A stretch of 64,000 nt of DNA from the IMG/VR virus record IMGVR_UViG_3300042518_001429, positions 27,892 to 91,891 of that record. One strand, given 5' to 3'. Positions 9,260 to 17,353 of the stretch are shown one piece after another; positions within the stretch are counted from its first letter, which is position 1, and each line of letters opens with the position of its first letter. A program made the position numbers and the translations under genes. Under the pieces are notes generated by a model. It was not told where the DNA came from. It worked only from the letters and a program-made list of their open reading frames with translations, and did no database searches. This DNA comes from a virus.

Positions 9260-10708
9260 TTAGAGGTATGTAGCTGCTTGACCAGGTACGAACGATTGGC
9301 CCAAGCCGGTGCAGATTACCATGTGATAGTAAAGTGAAGCACCGAAGATGTGGTCAACAACACCATAACGTGTTAATAGACCTACTCTTGGACTGAAATC
9401 GTTAGGACCGATTGTGCGCTGAACCATGACAGGGATATATGGGCAGTATACGATACCTGTATCGTAGTACTCAGGGCCCTTATAACCTAACAGAGCATAG
9501 TCAACAGTTGCTGCGCGGCCTGCGGCGTAGCCAGCATTAGCGTAACTTTGTGTTGATTGTGCTTCTGTGCGTGTGTCACGATAGATTTGGAAACGGCCAC
9601 CAACTGAACCAACCTTGGCGATGCCAACAGGTGCTGTGTTAACAGAGCCTGTTACGGGCTGCCAGGTGAAGTTAGGAAGTGTTTCGAGGATTGCGCAGAT
9701 ACGTGGTGTAGCGATGATGAAGTTAGCAGCGCCACGACGGTTGCGAACAGCAACGCGGTTTGCTTCAACAACAATTCTGTTGTAGAAGTCACGGGCACGC
9801 TCACCTGACCAACGGCCGTCAGCTGAGATAGCTGACCATGTTGAATAGCCAACGCCAGCGCCAGCATTCAAGCATGTTTGGATCATACGAGCAATCATTT
9901 CACGGTCGATCTCAGCTTGAATTTCATATGACATAGCATTTGTTAATTCAGCATCGATGTCGATACCGTTCATGTTTCTTAAATCTTGTTCGAGTTCAAC
10001 GGACCACTTAGCTGCGAGACGGCGTGTACCGGCTTCAACTGCGGTCTTTTCAAACGAAACAGTTACTTGAGGAATGTTTGAAGTTAATTCAAACTGTGAG
10101 AGAAGGGCTGCAACACCTGAATCTTCACCAACAACCGCGAAGGCTGAGTTACCGGAAAGAGCTGCACTGGATACACCTGTGAAGGATGTATTCAGGTAGT
10201 TATAACCGATTTCTTTGCCTGTTACGTTTGCTTGGTTGTAGATTGAGTTAGCGGCTAAGCCGGAAGAATTACCGTCTGAACCGTTACTTGATGTGCCAAG
10301 TGCTGAACCTTCATACTTGTAGCGCATTGCGAATGCTAAGCCAACAGGACCAGTCATAGGCTGTACACCAACGATCTCATTTGTGATGAGCTCAGGGAAT
10401 GTACGGCGAATCATTGGGATGAGGACTTTTGGCAGACGTGCGTCACCAGTTGCGTAGGTATCGCGGTTAGGTACTGCGCCACCGTTGACATTTAAATTGC
10501 CACCTGTAGCACTAAATACTGAACCGTTACCAGCTACGTTTGATGCTTCAAAGCACCACTTTTCTTGGTTCTCAAGAAGGATAGCGGTGTTCAAGCGTGT
10601 GTGTTCGTCTGAGATAGCTGCAACTTTGTCTGAAGTGTAATCCAATACTGGAGTCCACTTCTCAACTAAAGCTTCAGCTCTCGATTTATCGATATGTAGA
10701 AGTTCCAT
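9260..10708 (-). CDS. 23: Major capsid protein gp23
   Basis: This 482-residue protein is the main building block of the head. Its order after a scaffold and a prohead protease, its length close to T4 gp23 (521) and segments such as RRTFPELITNEIVGVQPMTG, GLAFAMRYKYEG and VTVSFEKTAVEAGTRRLAAKWS mark it as the T4-type HK97-fold capsid protein. The N-terminal region around residue 45-50 (AILLENQ) could carry the gp21 cleavage site, but this is inferred. A strong Shine-Dalgarno AAGGAGA lies at 10721-10727 and codon use is GC-richer (about 45% in a sampled 60-base line) than neighbouring fibre genes, both fitting very high expression. It is followed by a strong terminator. Confidence 0.95.
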   Translation of the reverse strand: MELLHIDKSRAEALVEKWTPVLDYTSDKVAAISDEHTRLNTAILLENQEKWCFEASNVAGNGSVFSATGGNLNVNGGAVPNRDTYATGDARLPKVLIPMIRRTFPELITNEIVGVQPMTGPVGLAFAMRYKYEGSALGTSSNGSDGNSSGLAANSIYNQANVTGKEIGYNYLNTSFTGVSSAALSGNSAFAVVGEDSGVAALLSQFELTSNIPQVTVSFEKTAVEAGTRRLAAKWSVELEQDLRNMNGIDIDAELTNAMSYEIQAEIDREMIARMIQTCLNAGAGVGYSTWSAISADGRWSGERARDFYNRIVVEANRVAVRNRRGAANFIIATPRICAILETLPNFTWQPVTGSVNTAPVGIAKVGSVGGRFQIYRDTRTEAQSTQSYANAGYAAGRAATVDYALLGYKGPEYYDTGIVYCPYIPVMVQRTIGPNDFSPRVGLLTRYGVVDHIFGASLYYHMVICTGLGQSFVPGQAATYL

Positions 10709-10720
10709 AGTTATTTTATT

Positions 10721-10727
10721 TCTCCTT
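10721..10727 (-). promoter_or_regulatory. Strong Shine-Dalgarno of the capsid gene
   Basis: AAGGAGA on the minus strand sits 12 bases before the ATG at 10708. It is one of the few canonical ribosome binding sites in the late region, in contrast to the AT-only leaders of most other virion genes. Confidence 0.8.
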
Positions 10728-10774
10728 TATAAAAAGAATATTTTCGACCTTAATGTGAGGTATGAAGGATGACC

Positions 10775-11743
10775 TTAGTGTCTAAGTTTTAGCTTAGAGC
10801 CGTCAAGCTTCTTCATCTCATTCAGATATCCGCCAACAGGAGATTGACTCTCAACTATTGGTGCAGAAATGACCTCGTCTTGTGTCTCTGTTGCTTCGGG
10901 GCGGTCAACGGCCTCAACGATCCGTCTTGTAACCTTTTCCTTAGCATCTTCGACTTGTTCGGAGGTTTCTTTCTCGAACATCTCAACTACGTACTGATAG
11001 TTTTCTTGAATGTACTCGGGCGATTTGCCTCTGAGTAACTTACTGACATATGCCTTAGTACTTTGTGGCATATCTTTTGTTTTTTCTTCAAGCAAAATTT
11101 TGGCTTCAGCATTGTTTAACTTAGCGTTAAGTGCTGTGTTAGCCTCTAGTGCTTCATTTAATTCCTTCTTTAAGGAATCGATTGTTGTCTTACCATCGAT
11201 GAGAGCGTCTTTGATCTCTCCATTGATAAATTCTTCGTTAATACCAACAAGCTTACGAATCTCGTCAAGAACTTTGCGTGAGCGAATATTTTCAACAGCT
11301 TCATTTACTTGTGATGTTGGTACTACTTTTTCAAGATACAGATCCATGTAATTTGAAATCTCATCCACTAAACGTGAACGGAAGGATTCTGCTTCTTCTT
11401 TTAAAGTTGTTTCGTACTTCTCAACTACAGTCTCTAACTTTGCTGTGTGATCTTCGTCGATCTTTGTAAGTACTGCTTTGAGCTTTTGGGCGTGATCGAA
11501 ATCAATTGTCTCAACAAGTTTTTGAAGCTTTGCTGTGTGATCAGAATCGATTGACTCGATTAATGATTCGAGCTTAGCAGCGTGATCTTCATCGATCTTT
11601 GTTGTTGCTGCTTCAACAGCAAGTTCTGCTCTTTGTTCTGCTTTTTCATTTACAGCAGCTTCGAATGCTTCGTGTACTGCGGTTAAGGTTTCTTCTGTGA
11701 TGAGATCCTTAAACTGTTCTTTGAGAATTGATTTGAAGTCCAT
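10775..11743 (-). CDS. 22: Prohead core scaffold gp22-like protein
   Basis: A 322-residue, highly charged coiled-coil protein lying between the prohead protease side and the capsid gene, exactly where T4 gp22 lies. Residues 50-109 form four perfect-length 15-residue repeats of the type IDEDHxAKLExLVEx, a periodic helix. The rest is mostly Glu/Lys/Ala-rich helix with no cysteine. The C-terminus ends in NEMKKLDGSKLKLRH. In T4 the protein fills the prohead and is digested by gp21 during maturation; by homology this protein should act the same way. Confidence 0.85.
   Translation of the reverse strand: MDFKSILKEQFKDLITEETLTAVHEAFEAAVNEKAEQRAELAVEAATTKIDEDHAAKLESLIESIDSDHTAKLQKLVETIDFDHAQKLKAVLTKIDEDHTAKLETVVEKYETTLKEEAESFRSRLVDEISNYMDLYLEKVVPTSQVNEAVENIRSRKVLDEIRKLVGINEEFINGEIKDALIDGKTTIDSLKKELNEALEANTALNAKLNNAEAKILLEEKTKDMPQSTKAYVSKLLRGKSPEYIQENYQYVVEMFEKETSEQVEDAKEKVTRRIVEAVDRPEATETQDEVISAPIVESQSPVGGYLNEMKKLDGSKLKLRH
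11417..11596 (-). repeat. Four 45-bp repeats in the scaffold gene
   Basis: Four consecutive 45-base units encode IDEDHAAKLESLIES, IDSDHTAKLQKLVET, IDFDHAQKLKAVLTK and IDEDHTAKLETVVEK. All units have equal length, and the nucleotide copies are only partly diverged. Confidence 0.9.
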
Positions 11744-11774
11744 ATTTGTTGTATATTTATTTATTCTAAAAGGG

Positions 11775-11924
11775 TTAATTTTCTTCTTGATTTATGTAAG
11801 AACGGATTTTATTTTTGATTTTAGCTTCAACGGCGTCTTGTAGAGCTTGTTGAGCTTCGGAGTAATCTTTATTGGCAATCTTACCAATGAAGCCGGTAAT
11901 AGTTTTTTGTTCTTCTTGTGTCAT
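11775..11924 (-). CDS. Small prohead core-like protein (49 residues)
   Basis: An ORF of 49 residues, starting MTQEEQKTITGFIGKIANKD and ending in a basic-acidic tail (KIKNKIRSYINQEEN), fills the gap between gp21 and gp22, with only three bases to the protease stop. It is predicted to be a short amphipathic helix. In T4 the small core proteins gp67 and gp68 sit next to gp21/gp22, so a core or protease-regulating peptide is the best guess. Sequence identity with gp67 is not evident. Confidence 0.65.
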   Translation of the reverse strand: MTQEEQKTITGFIGKIANKDYSEAQQALQDAVEAKIKNKIRSYINQEEN

Positions 11925-11927
11925 ATG

Positions 11928-12602
11928 TTAACCTAATTTAATCTTGTTAATGAAACCAATCAAGGCCTCTCTTAAGAATGTATCTGTGCCGTGTTTAGGC
12001 ATGTTAGAAAGTTTTTCAGTAAGTTCTGCCTTAGCGCGTGCTGAGCACTCGATGATTGAACCATCGGGACGAATCATATACTCTCTTGACTCCATAACAG
12101 ATTCAAGCATAGCATTTTGTACTGAAGGCTGGTGAACAACATCCAAGCAAATAAGATGAAAATTTGAAACGTGCTTGGCATCTGACATCTCTTGAATGTT
12201 ACCTAAAGCACGGGATGAAATGCCCATTTTAATTCCATCAGTAATGAGGGACTTAAGAAGTTGACCCATTGGTGTATTGAGCACTTGGGACTTGCCCATG
12301 AAGTAATTACCATTCTGTTTTAACTCTGTAACAAGGTGACAGGCATTAACCGGGTTAACTTCAGTTGATTGTGGGTGATTCATTTCACCAATAGCTCTAC
12401 GGGACTTAACCATCTCATCAGTGTAACGGTTAACTTCTGTAATCATTTCGTCTAGTTTATAGATACGACCGTTTTGATTCTTTTGTTCGGCCATTAAGAA
12501 CGGACCGGTGATATAGAGTTTTTGTTCTCCTTGACGGTTTTTTTCCTCGATCATGAAATCAAGTCCGTCATGGATGTCTTCGACTAAAAATTTAAGTCCC
12601 AT
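11928..12602 (-). CDS. 21: Prohead core protease gp21
   Basis: A 224-residue serine protease of the T4 prohead protease family (related in fold to herpesvirus assemblins). YITGPFLMAEQKNQNGRIY, GEMNHPQ (H76 as catalytic His) and KMGISSRALGN (S129 or S130 as nucleophile) are clear family motifs, and the length matches T4 gp21 (212). It should digest scaffold and trim the capsid protein inside the prohead. The gene lies directly upstream of the core and capsid genes. Its start is preceded by ATTAAATAAT at 12611-12620. Confidence 0.95.
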   Translation of the reverse strand: MGLKFLVEDIHDGLDFMIEEKNRQGEQKLYITGPFLMAEQKNQNGRIYKLDEMITEVNRYTDEMVKSRRAIGEMNHPQSTEVNPVNACHLVTELKQNGNYFMGKSQVLNTPMGQLLKSLITDGIKMGISSRALGNIQEMSDAKHVSNFHLICLDVVHQPSVQNAMLESVMESREYMIRPDGSIIECSARAKAELTEKLSNMPKHGTDTFLREALIGFINKIKLG

Positions 12603-12668
12603 ATGTTTCTATTATTTAATCTACCAGGTTGTAATTTCTCCAGTTAAAATAGCATAAATATTGCTACT
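12603..12668. promoter_or_regulatory. Divergent promoter region with two AT-rich elements
   Basis: The minus strand carries ATTAAATAAT (12611-12620) nine bases... before the gp21 ATG, with no Shine-Dalgarno. The plus strand carries AGCATAAATATT (12651-12662) six bases before the membrane protein ATG. Both resemble the T4 late promoter core and leave almost no room for a leader. Confidence 0.5.
12611..12620 (-). promoter_or_regulatory. Late-promoter-like element before gp21
   Basis: ATTAAATAAT on the minus strand ends eight bases before the gp21 ATG. No Shine-Dalgarno lies between. One of a set of similar elements in this window. Confidence 0.45.
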
Positions 12669-13550
12669 ATGTTTACAGCACTATTAGCTTTTACAGCTTT
12701 ATTGGTAGCCGGTTGCGGGGCTTATTTTTCCGTTCTCGGCATAGCAACACTATTCTCTGGTCACTTTTGGCAGGTAGCCATTATGGCCGGGTCTTTAGAA
12801 CTAGGTAAATTAGTCGCAACCTCTTTCTTGTATCGTTATTGGAAGAAGATTATTTGGTTCTTAAAAGTTTATATGATAACAGCTGTTTTGGTGCTCATGG
12901 TTATTACCTCTATGGGTATCTTTGGTTATCTGTCTTCAGGTTATCAAGTTAATGCTGGTAAGACTGAATTAATTGATAATAAAGTATCTCTTATTGAGCA
13001 ACAAAAAACAAACATTAAAAATGAAATTGACCAAATCAACGCGCGTATTACTACGCTTAATGAGGCTCGTAAATCTCAGGAAGCTCGTCTCCCGCAAATG
13101 TCACGCCGCTCTGCAGCACCCGTCTATGAGGACATGGCTAGAGCAGCAGAAGAGATCAAGGGTTTAACAGCTAGAGCTCAAGAGCTTCAAACAACAGTAT
13201 TTGAAAAAGATAATGAACTCATTACATTGAGTAGTGAAGGTAATGAAGTACATGATATTGGTACATTTAAGTTTGTAGCTGAATCTGTTGGCTTACCTCT
13301 CGATACTGTAGTAAAGATTTTTATTATCTGTATTGTTTTAGTATTTGATCCTTTAGCGGTAGCTTTAGTGTTAGCTTATAATATTGCCCGTGGTGGTTCT
13401 ATTCTAAAAGAAACTAAATCAACTAAACAGCTTTTAGTTGATGAGCCTGTTCCTGCACAGCCTAAGACTAAGACAATTATAACAGAAGAGATTATTGAAG
13501 AAGTTGTTCCTGATTCAGGAAAGACTAGAAAGTATTCTTCAAAGGCCTAA
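12669..13550 (+). CDS. Membrane protein with central coiled coil
   Basis: A 293-residue protein with about three N-terminal membrane segments (roughly residues 1-30, 33-54 and 62-90), a long charged coiled coil at 95-200 (IEQQKTNIKNEIDQINARI), a fourth membrane segment at about 212-240 (VVKIFIICIVLVFDPLAVAL) and a charged tail. The family is conserved among large phages as far as I recall but has no established function; holin, spanin or host-membrane remodelling roles are possible. It is an isolated plus-strand gene within the head cluster and its 3' end overlaps the convergent gp4 gene by 12 bases. Confidence 0.7.
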   Translation: MFTALLAFTALLVAGCGAYFSVLGIATLFSGHFWQVAIMAGSLELGKLVATSFLYRYWKKIIWFLKVYMITAVLVLMVITSMGIFGYLSSGYQVNAGKTELIDNKVSLIEQQKTNIKNEIDQINARITTLNEARKSQEARLPQMSRRSAAPVYEDMARAAEEIKGLTARAQELQTTVFEKDNELITLSSEGNEVHDIGTFKFVAESVGLPLDTVVKIFIICIVLVFDPLAVALVLAYNIARGGSILKETKSTKQLLVDEPVPAQPKTKTIITEEIIEEVVPDSGKTRKYSSKA

Positions 13551-13991
13551 ATGCTTTTCAGTAAGCACTACAAACTCTGAGCCCTTCTTAGTTGCAAACT
13601 GTGTTGCTGCCTGCCACTTTGCTTGATTCTTAACATACTCGGCTTGACGTCTAAGTAAGGCTCTAGTATTTTTACCCGGTTTAGGTGGCAGTGTTTGAAT
13701 AGAGGGTTTTATTTCAACGAGATATTTTTTAAGTTCGCCGTTTTTGTTTCTTAAAGTTATGTTAAAGTCTACAAAGTATCTAGATACTTTTTGCGTAAGA
13801 GGGTTTTGATACGGTACTATAACTGATTCTGAGCCCCAAGTAAGTACAGCTGGGTTGTGATCACACCAGCGCATGAATTTAATTTCGTAGGATGAACGAT
13901 AGAGTACAGGCAGAGTGCCTTTATATTTGTCTTTATTGACAGGGTTGAAGATACCTTGCTTAAACTTAGATGTTCTTTTTCTTTGTAGCAT
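13539..13991 (-). CDS. 4: Head completion nuclease-fold protein gp4
   Basis: A 150-residue protein of the T4 gp4 head-completion family, which has a TnsA-like endonuclease fold and finishes the packaged head. E36 in YRSSYEIKF, D75 in RYFVDF and E93/K95 in LVEIKP form the expected nuclease core, and WGSESVIVPYQNP is also typical. ATG at 13991 is chosen over the TTG six bases upstream because it overlaps the preceding stop as TAATG, implying translational coupling. The 3' end overlaps the convergent membrane-protein gene by 12 bases. Confidence 0.88.
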   Translation of the reverse strand: MLQRKRTSKFKQGIFNPVNKDKYKGTLPVLYRSSYEIKFMRWCDHNPAVLTWGSESVIVPYQNPLTQKVSRYFVDFNITLRNKNGELKKYLVEIKPSIQTLPPKPGKNTRALLRRQAEYVKNQAKWQAATQFATKKGSEFVVLTEKHLGL

Positions 13992-14272
13992 TACCAATCC
14001 TTACAGGCTTGATAGCGAGGGGTGCCTGGTTTAGCTGATGAGCATTTATGACGGGCTCTGAAAGATTTTTTACGTTTGGTGTTACCAGATTTACCGGTAA
14101 CTCTAACACCGGCTTGACCCCAGTGAATACGTTTATAGCCACCGCCCGGAGCTTTAACACACTTCATCCACTTCTTTCCAGGACGAGTTGATGAAGCTTT
14201 CTTAGTTACTTTTTTACAACGAGCTGATTTAGCTTCTTCTAAAATTTCTAATACTGTATTGTTAAAGTCCAT
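13991..14272 (-). CDS. Small basic conserved protein next to gp13/gp4
   Basis: A 93-residue strongly basic protein. The central segment APGGGYKRIHWGQAGVRVTG followed by KSGNTKRKKSFRARHKC is distinctive and I recall similar unnamed phage proteins. Cysteines at about 19, 38, 76 and 90 could bind metal, although spacing does not match a classic zinc finger. The charge suggests DNA binding. Position between neck gp13 and head-completion gp4, with TAATG coupling to gp4, points to a virion or packaging role. Confidence 0.75.
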   Translation of the reverse strand: MDFNNTVLEILEEAKSARCKKVTKKASSTRPGKKWMKCVKAPGGGYKRIHWGQAGVRVTGKSGNTKRKKSFRARHKCSSAKPGTPRYQACKDW

Positions 14273-14280
14273 AAAAGTAA

Positions 14281-15141
14281 TTATCCAATAAAGAACATAG
14301 CACCAGTGACATCCTCGTAAGTGTTTTTTAATTCAGCTTCTAAAGCGTCTCTTTCAGCAATACCCTGAGACATAAAGTCTTGATAGTTAACTTGTCCGCC
14401 ACCGAAGAGATTTGTACCACCGAATTTACCTCTTACGTTACCAACTATAACCTTTGAAAGAGCTAAAGCATATCTGTAAATCCATCTCTCATTAATAAGA
14501 TCTTTAACAGGTCTTTCAAGATAGCAGCCAACAACACCAAGATAGGATTGTTCGAGAATAGGTTCAGGAAGAATTCTAAGAATCTGACTTTTAGGATCAA
14601 ATCTATAGTGAGGGGTCATTGCTAGGACTTTATTTCTAGTATCAATAAATCCTTTAAGTACTTCCCAAGTTACCAAGTCAAAACCGAAGTTACCGACCAT
14701 ATAACTAGAATAGATTTGCTGGGCCATGGCCTGCTCTAGCGTAAAGAGTGTATTAATGCCTGTAGTTTCACCGTATGTAAAAGAGAAGCAATCTAACACT
14801 CTTCTATAGGAGTTTAAATCATAATCATACCCTGCTGACAGGCCTGGTGTTAATGACTTATACATCTCCGGGGTTTGATTAATGAGAGTTGCTACATCAA
14901 TGCCGACACCTCTTGTATATTTCTTGGAATCAAATACTAAGAATTCCTCTGTGTATCCGGCATACTTGGTAAAGAATTCCATAGCCTGGGCAATACAATC
15001 GTAAATCTGTTCATTAGCTATTTCAACGTTAACTAGAGGTTCGCCCATTTGACGACGAATTCTTTGAGCCAAGGCATCGTAACTTGTAATAACAGAGTTA
15101 AAGTTAGTAGATCCGGAAGTATATCTTGGCAAAACGTTCAT
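14281..15141 (-). CDS. 13: Neck protein gp13
   Basis: A 286-residue protein matching T4 gp13 (309) in size and position next to gp14. Typical features are the N-terminal helix with RRQMGEPLVNVEIANEQIYD, a region with IAQAMEFFTKYAGYTEE, the SQILRILPEP strand and a C-terminal helix rich in charged residues. Together with gp14 it closes the head and forms the neck to which the tail attaches. The ATG is preceded by ATTAAATAAC at 15146-15155. Confidence 0.85.
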   Translation of the reverse strand: MNVLPRYTSGSTNFNSVITSYDALAQRIRRQMGEPLVNVEIANEQIYDCIAQAMEFFTKYAGYTEEFLVFDSKKYTRGVGIDVATLINQTPEMYKSLTPGLSAGYDYDLNSYRRVLDCFSFTYGETTGINTLFTLEQAMAQQIYSSYMVGNFGFDLVTWEVLKGFIDTRNKVLAMTPHYRFDPKSQILRILPEPILEQSYLGVVGCYLERPVKDLINERWIYRYALALSKVIVGNVRGKFGGTNLFGGGQVNYQDFMSQGIAERDALEAELKNTYEDVTGAMFFIG

Positions 15142-15154
15142 ATTAGTTATTTAA

Positions 15155-15868
15155 TTATATTTCTTTTAACCCTCCGTAGTAACCATAAGGTTCAGTTTTT
15201 TCTTGATTAGTTATTAGATCTTGATCAACGATACATTTAGCTGCCTTATCATTTGATTGCTCGTAAGGTTGTACCAACTCTTCAGGGTTAGCTCCTCCAG
15301 CTTCTCTTCCGTACTCTTCATCATCGTTAAACTGCACATTAAGAGGCTCTGCTTTTGTACCAGGCTCGTATGAGTATTCCCAACGCTTACATTTTATAAC
15401 CCAGATGTAATGACCCATAAGCTGGTTGGCATTAAATTGTAAGTTTTGATCGTCTCGTTCTGTTATTTCGTATACTGGGGCACCTCTGCCTCCAGGTCGA
15501 TCACCTGCACCACCATATTCTTTTAACTCAATAAGGTCTCCAGCTTTTGGTTCTCTATATGTTCCAAAGAACTCTTGGAAGGATGAAATATGTAACACAC
15601 AAGTCATATCACAGTCAGCCATGATACCAAATTTAGAAAGCATAATGGCATCATTGGTAATATCAGTGAGCATTACAATAGGTCCAGCACTTACGAAAGG
15701 TGTTGTTGGATCTTCTCCGTAGAGGTAGTAATGAGAGGAAAGAGTGTAGCCATGGGTGTAGTAAGTTACTTCTGCACCATAATGCTCAATCTGTTCTTTC
15801 CAATAACCGGAGACTAAATTTCTCTCGTTATCGTTTATTGTTTTGTCTAGATAACGAACTTTTTGCAT
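15155..15868 (-). CDS. 14: Neck protein gp14
   Basis: A 237-residue protein of the T4 gp14 family (256 in T4). The segments EPKAGDLIELKEYGG, DRPGGRGAPVYEITERDDQN, QLMGHYIWVIKCKRWEYSYEPG are the recognisable core. The N-terminus contains an ERNLVSGYWKEQIEHYGAEV helix. It partners gp13 in the neck and is encoded 13 bases upstream of it. Its stop is two bases from the start side of the next upstream gene, implying one transcript. Confidence 0.88.
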   Translation of the reverse strand: MQKVRYLDKTINDNERNLVSGYWKEQIEHYGAEVTYYTHGYTLSSHYYLYGEDPTTPFVSAGPIVMLTDITNDAIMLSKFGIMADCDMTCVLHISSFQEFFGTYREPKAGDLIELKEYGGAGDRPGGRGAPVYEITERDDQNLQFNANQLMGHYIWVIKCKRWEYSYEPGTKAEPLNVQFNDDEEYGREAGGANPEELVQPYEQSNDKAAKCIVDQDLITNQEKTEPYGYYGGLKEI

Positions 15869-15869
15869 G

Positions 15870-16448
15870 TTAGATTGTTGTTAGTTTTTTAATACCTTTT
15901 TTAAGAGAAGTTTTATGCTTTAATTTTGTTGGGTCTTTGTAAAGCTTTTCTAAATCTGATTTTGCTTCACCGAGAAATCTAGGCTTCTTTACCCATTTTT
16001 CTGTAAAGGGATGGTAGATGGCTGGATATCTTTCCTGATCTAAGTCTCTAATAGTAGGAATATAATGAATAGGGTGTTGAGTGCCAGTAGCTAGTCTTCC
16101 GTTTAGTTCTTTAATTGTCTGAAGAATTCTCTCTTTAAGCATATCATCCAAGTTTGTCTTATTAATCAAGACTAGAATGTTTATAGAACATTTTTCAGAG
16201 GAGTTTTCTTCTAATACAGGACCAACAATAAAGTAATCCCAAACTCTTTTTCTAGCATATTCTTGTTCTGCAGAATTAATACGATCGATATCTTGAAGTA
16301 TTTGGGTTTTTACACCAGGCTGTAATTTTGGATCTCCTCCACCAGGGAGGAAATACCAAACACGAGGGTCTAAAGAATTAGGAGCTACAGGATCTGTATG
16401 ATAAGGGAGATAAGCTTTATCGAATTCCTCTTGAAACAATTTCTTCAT
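15870..16448 (-). CDS. Unknown protein, possibly nucleotidyltransferase-like
   Basis: A 192-residue protein located directly upstream of gp14. The middle contains DYFIVGPVLEENSSEKCSIN followed by ILVLINKTN, which faintly resembles the strand pair of nucleotidyltransferase-fold proteins, but the expected Gly-Ser and paired Asp residues are not clear. The C-terminus is Lys-rich. A structural or assembly role in the neck region is suggested only by position. Confidence 0.65.
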   Translation of the reverse strand: MKKLFQEEFDKAYLPYHTDPVAPNSLDPRVWYFLPGGGDPKLQPGVKTQILQDIDRINSAEQEYARKRVWDYFIVGPVLEENSSEKCSINILVLINKTNLDDMLKERILQTIKELNGRLATGTQHPIHYIPTIRDLDQERYPAIYHPFTEKWVKKPRFLGEAKSDLEKLYKDPTKLKHKTSLKKGIKKLTTI

Positions 16449-16481
16449 ATATTGTATTTAAGCTTTTCTCTATAAACAGAA

Positions 16482-16501
16482 ACGGCCCCTTACGGGGCCG
16501 T
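16482..16501. terminator. GC-rich hairpin between core-like and neck genes
   Basis: An eight-pair stem ACGGCCCC/GGGGCCGT with a TTAC loop lies between two minus-strand genes. The T-run after the hairpin is best on the plus strand (CTTTTTAATTT). On the minus strand, where the genes run, the following bases are TTCTGTTTATAG, only partly T-rich. It may work on both strands; attenuation between the acidic core gene and the neck genes is the likely result. Confidence 0.75.
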
Positions 16502-16525
16502 CTTTTTAATTTCTGTTAATAATTC

Positions 16526-17317
16526 TTATTTGAAGAATTCGCCCTTTTTGACGTTACCTACTTCAGCTTTACCTTTTGGATTTTGAAGTGCTTTGTCAAA
16601 TGATTTAGCAGGCTTGAGTTCTGGATCTGATTCAACATCACCGCCGTGAGCTTTACCGCCGTGAGGTTTTACTGATCCGGCTTTGTTGTTCTTGTTTTGA
16701 AGAACTTTACTCTTATCGCCGAGCGGCTTTAATTCAGTAGCTTCACCCATTGGCTTCTCTTCTTCTTTTTCTTCTGATTCTACTTCTTCTTCAGCTGATT
16801 CGTCACCGAATTCCATCTCAGCTTCGTCTTCTTTTTCTTCTGAACCAGCCTCGTCAGTTACTTTATCGAGAATTGTTTGAAGCTTACCCATAAGATCTTT
16901 AAGATCTGAAACGAGATCTGACACTTCATCAGCTTCACCTTCGAGCTCGTCTACCATCTCTTCGTTTGAGGTTGGTACTTCAACTTCCATTGAATCAGCG
17001 GCCATATCTTCCATCATGTCTTCGTTGATTGTGGCTTTGAAAAGCTTTTCAAATGAACCTTCAAATGACTTCTTAGGAGCTTCTTCTACTGAATCCTTAA
17101 GAACTTTTGGAGCAGCAGCTTTAACGTCTGTGCCTTCAGCTTCTTCTGGCTTTTCAACGTCTTTAACCTTATCTGGGCCTTGGCCTGATACTGGTTGTGC
17201 TTTCTTACCGTGAATCATTGCGTCTAATTCTTTTTCGCCTTTAACTTTGTTAGAAGGAACTGATTCAGAAACTAGAACCTTTGATGCATAGATTTCTTCG
17301 AGAGGATTTTTCTTCAT
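16526..17317 (-). CDS. Acidic low-complexity protein, possible prohead core component
   Basis: A 263-residue protein dominated by Glu, Lys, Asp and Ala. Residues about 95-150 are predicted helix (MEDMAADSMEVEVPTSNEEM, then a leucine-containing coiled coil), 155-190 is an almost pure Glu/Asp tract, and the C-terminal 70 residues are Lys/Gly/Asn-rich and disordered. No cysteine. Codon use is GC-richer than the fibre genes, like gp22/gp23, which suggests strong expression. Scaffold, internal core protein or head decoration are all possible; the head-neck position favours an internal core protein. Confidence 0.65.
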   Translation of the reverse strand: MKKNPLEEIYASKVLVSESVPSNKVKGEKELDAMIHGKKAQPVSGQGPDKVKDVEKPEEAEGTDVKAAAPKVLKDSVEEAPKKSFEGSFEKLFKATINEDMMEDMAADSMEVEVPTSNEEMVDELEGEADEVSDLVSDLKDLMGKLQTILDKVTDEAGSEEKEDEAEMEFGDESAEEEVESEEKEEEKPMGEATELKPLGDKSKVLQNKNNKAGSVKPHGGKAHGGDVESDPELKPAKSFDKALQNPKGKAEVGNVKKGEFFK

Positions 17318-17353
17318 ATGTTGTAATTATATTTATTCTAGAGGGGGAGATTT

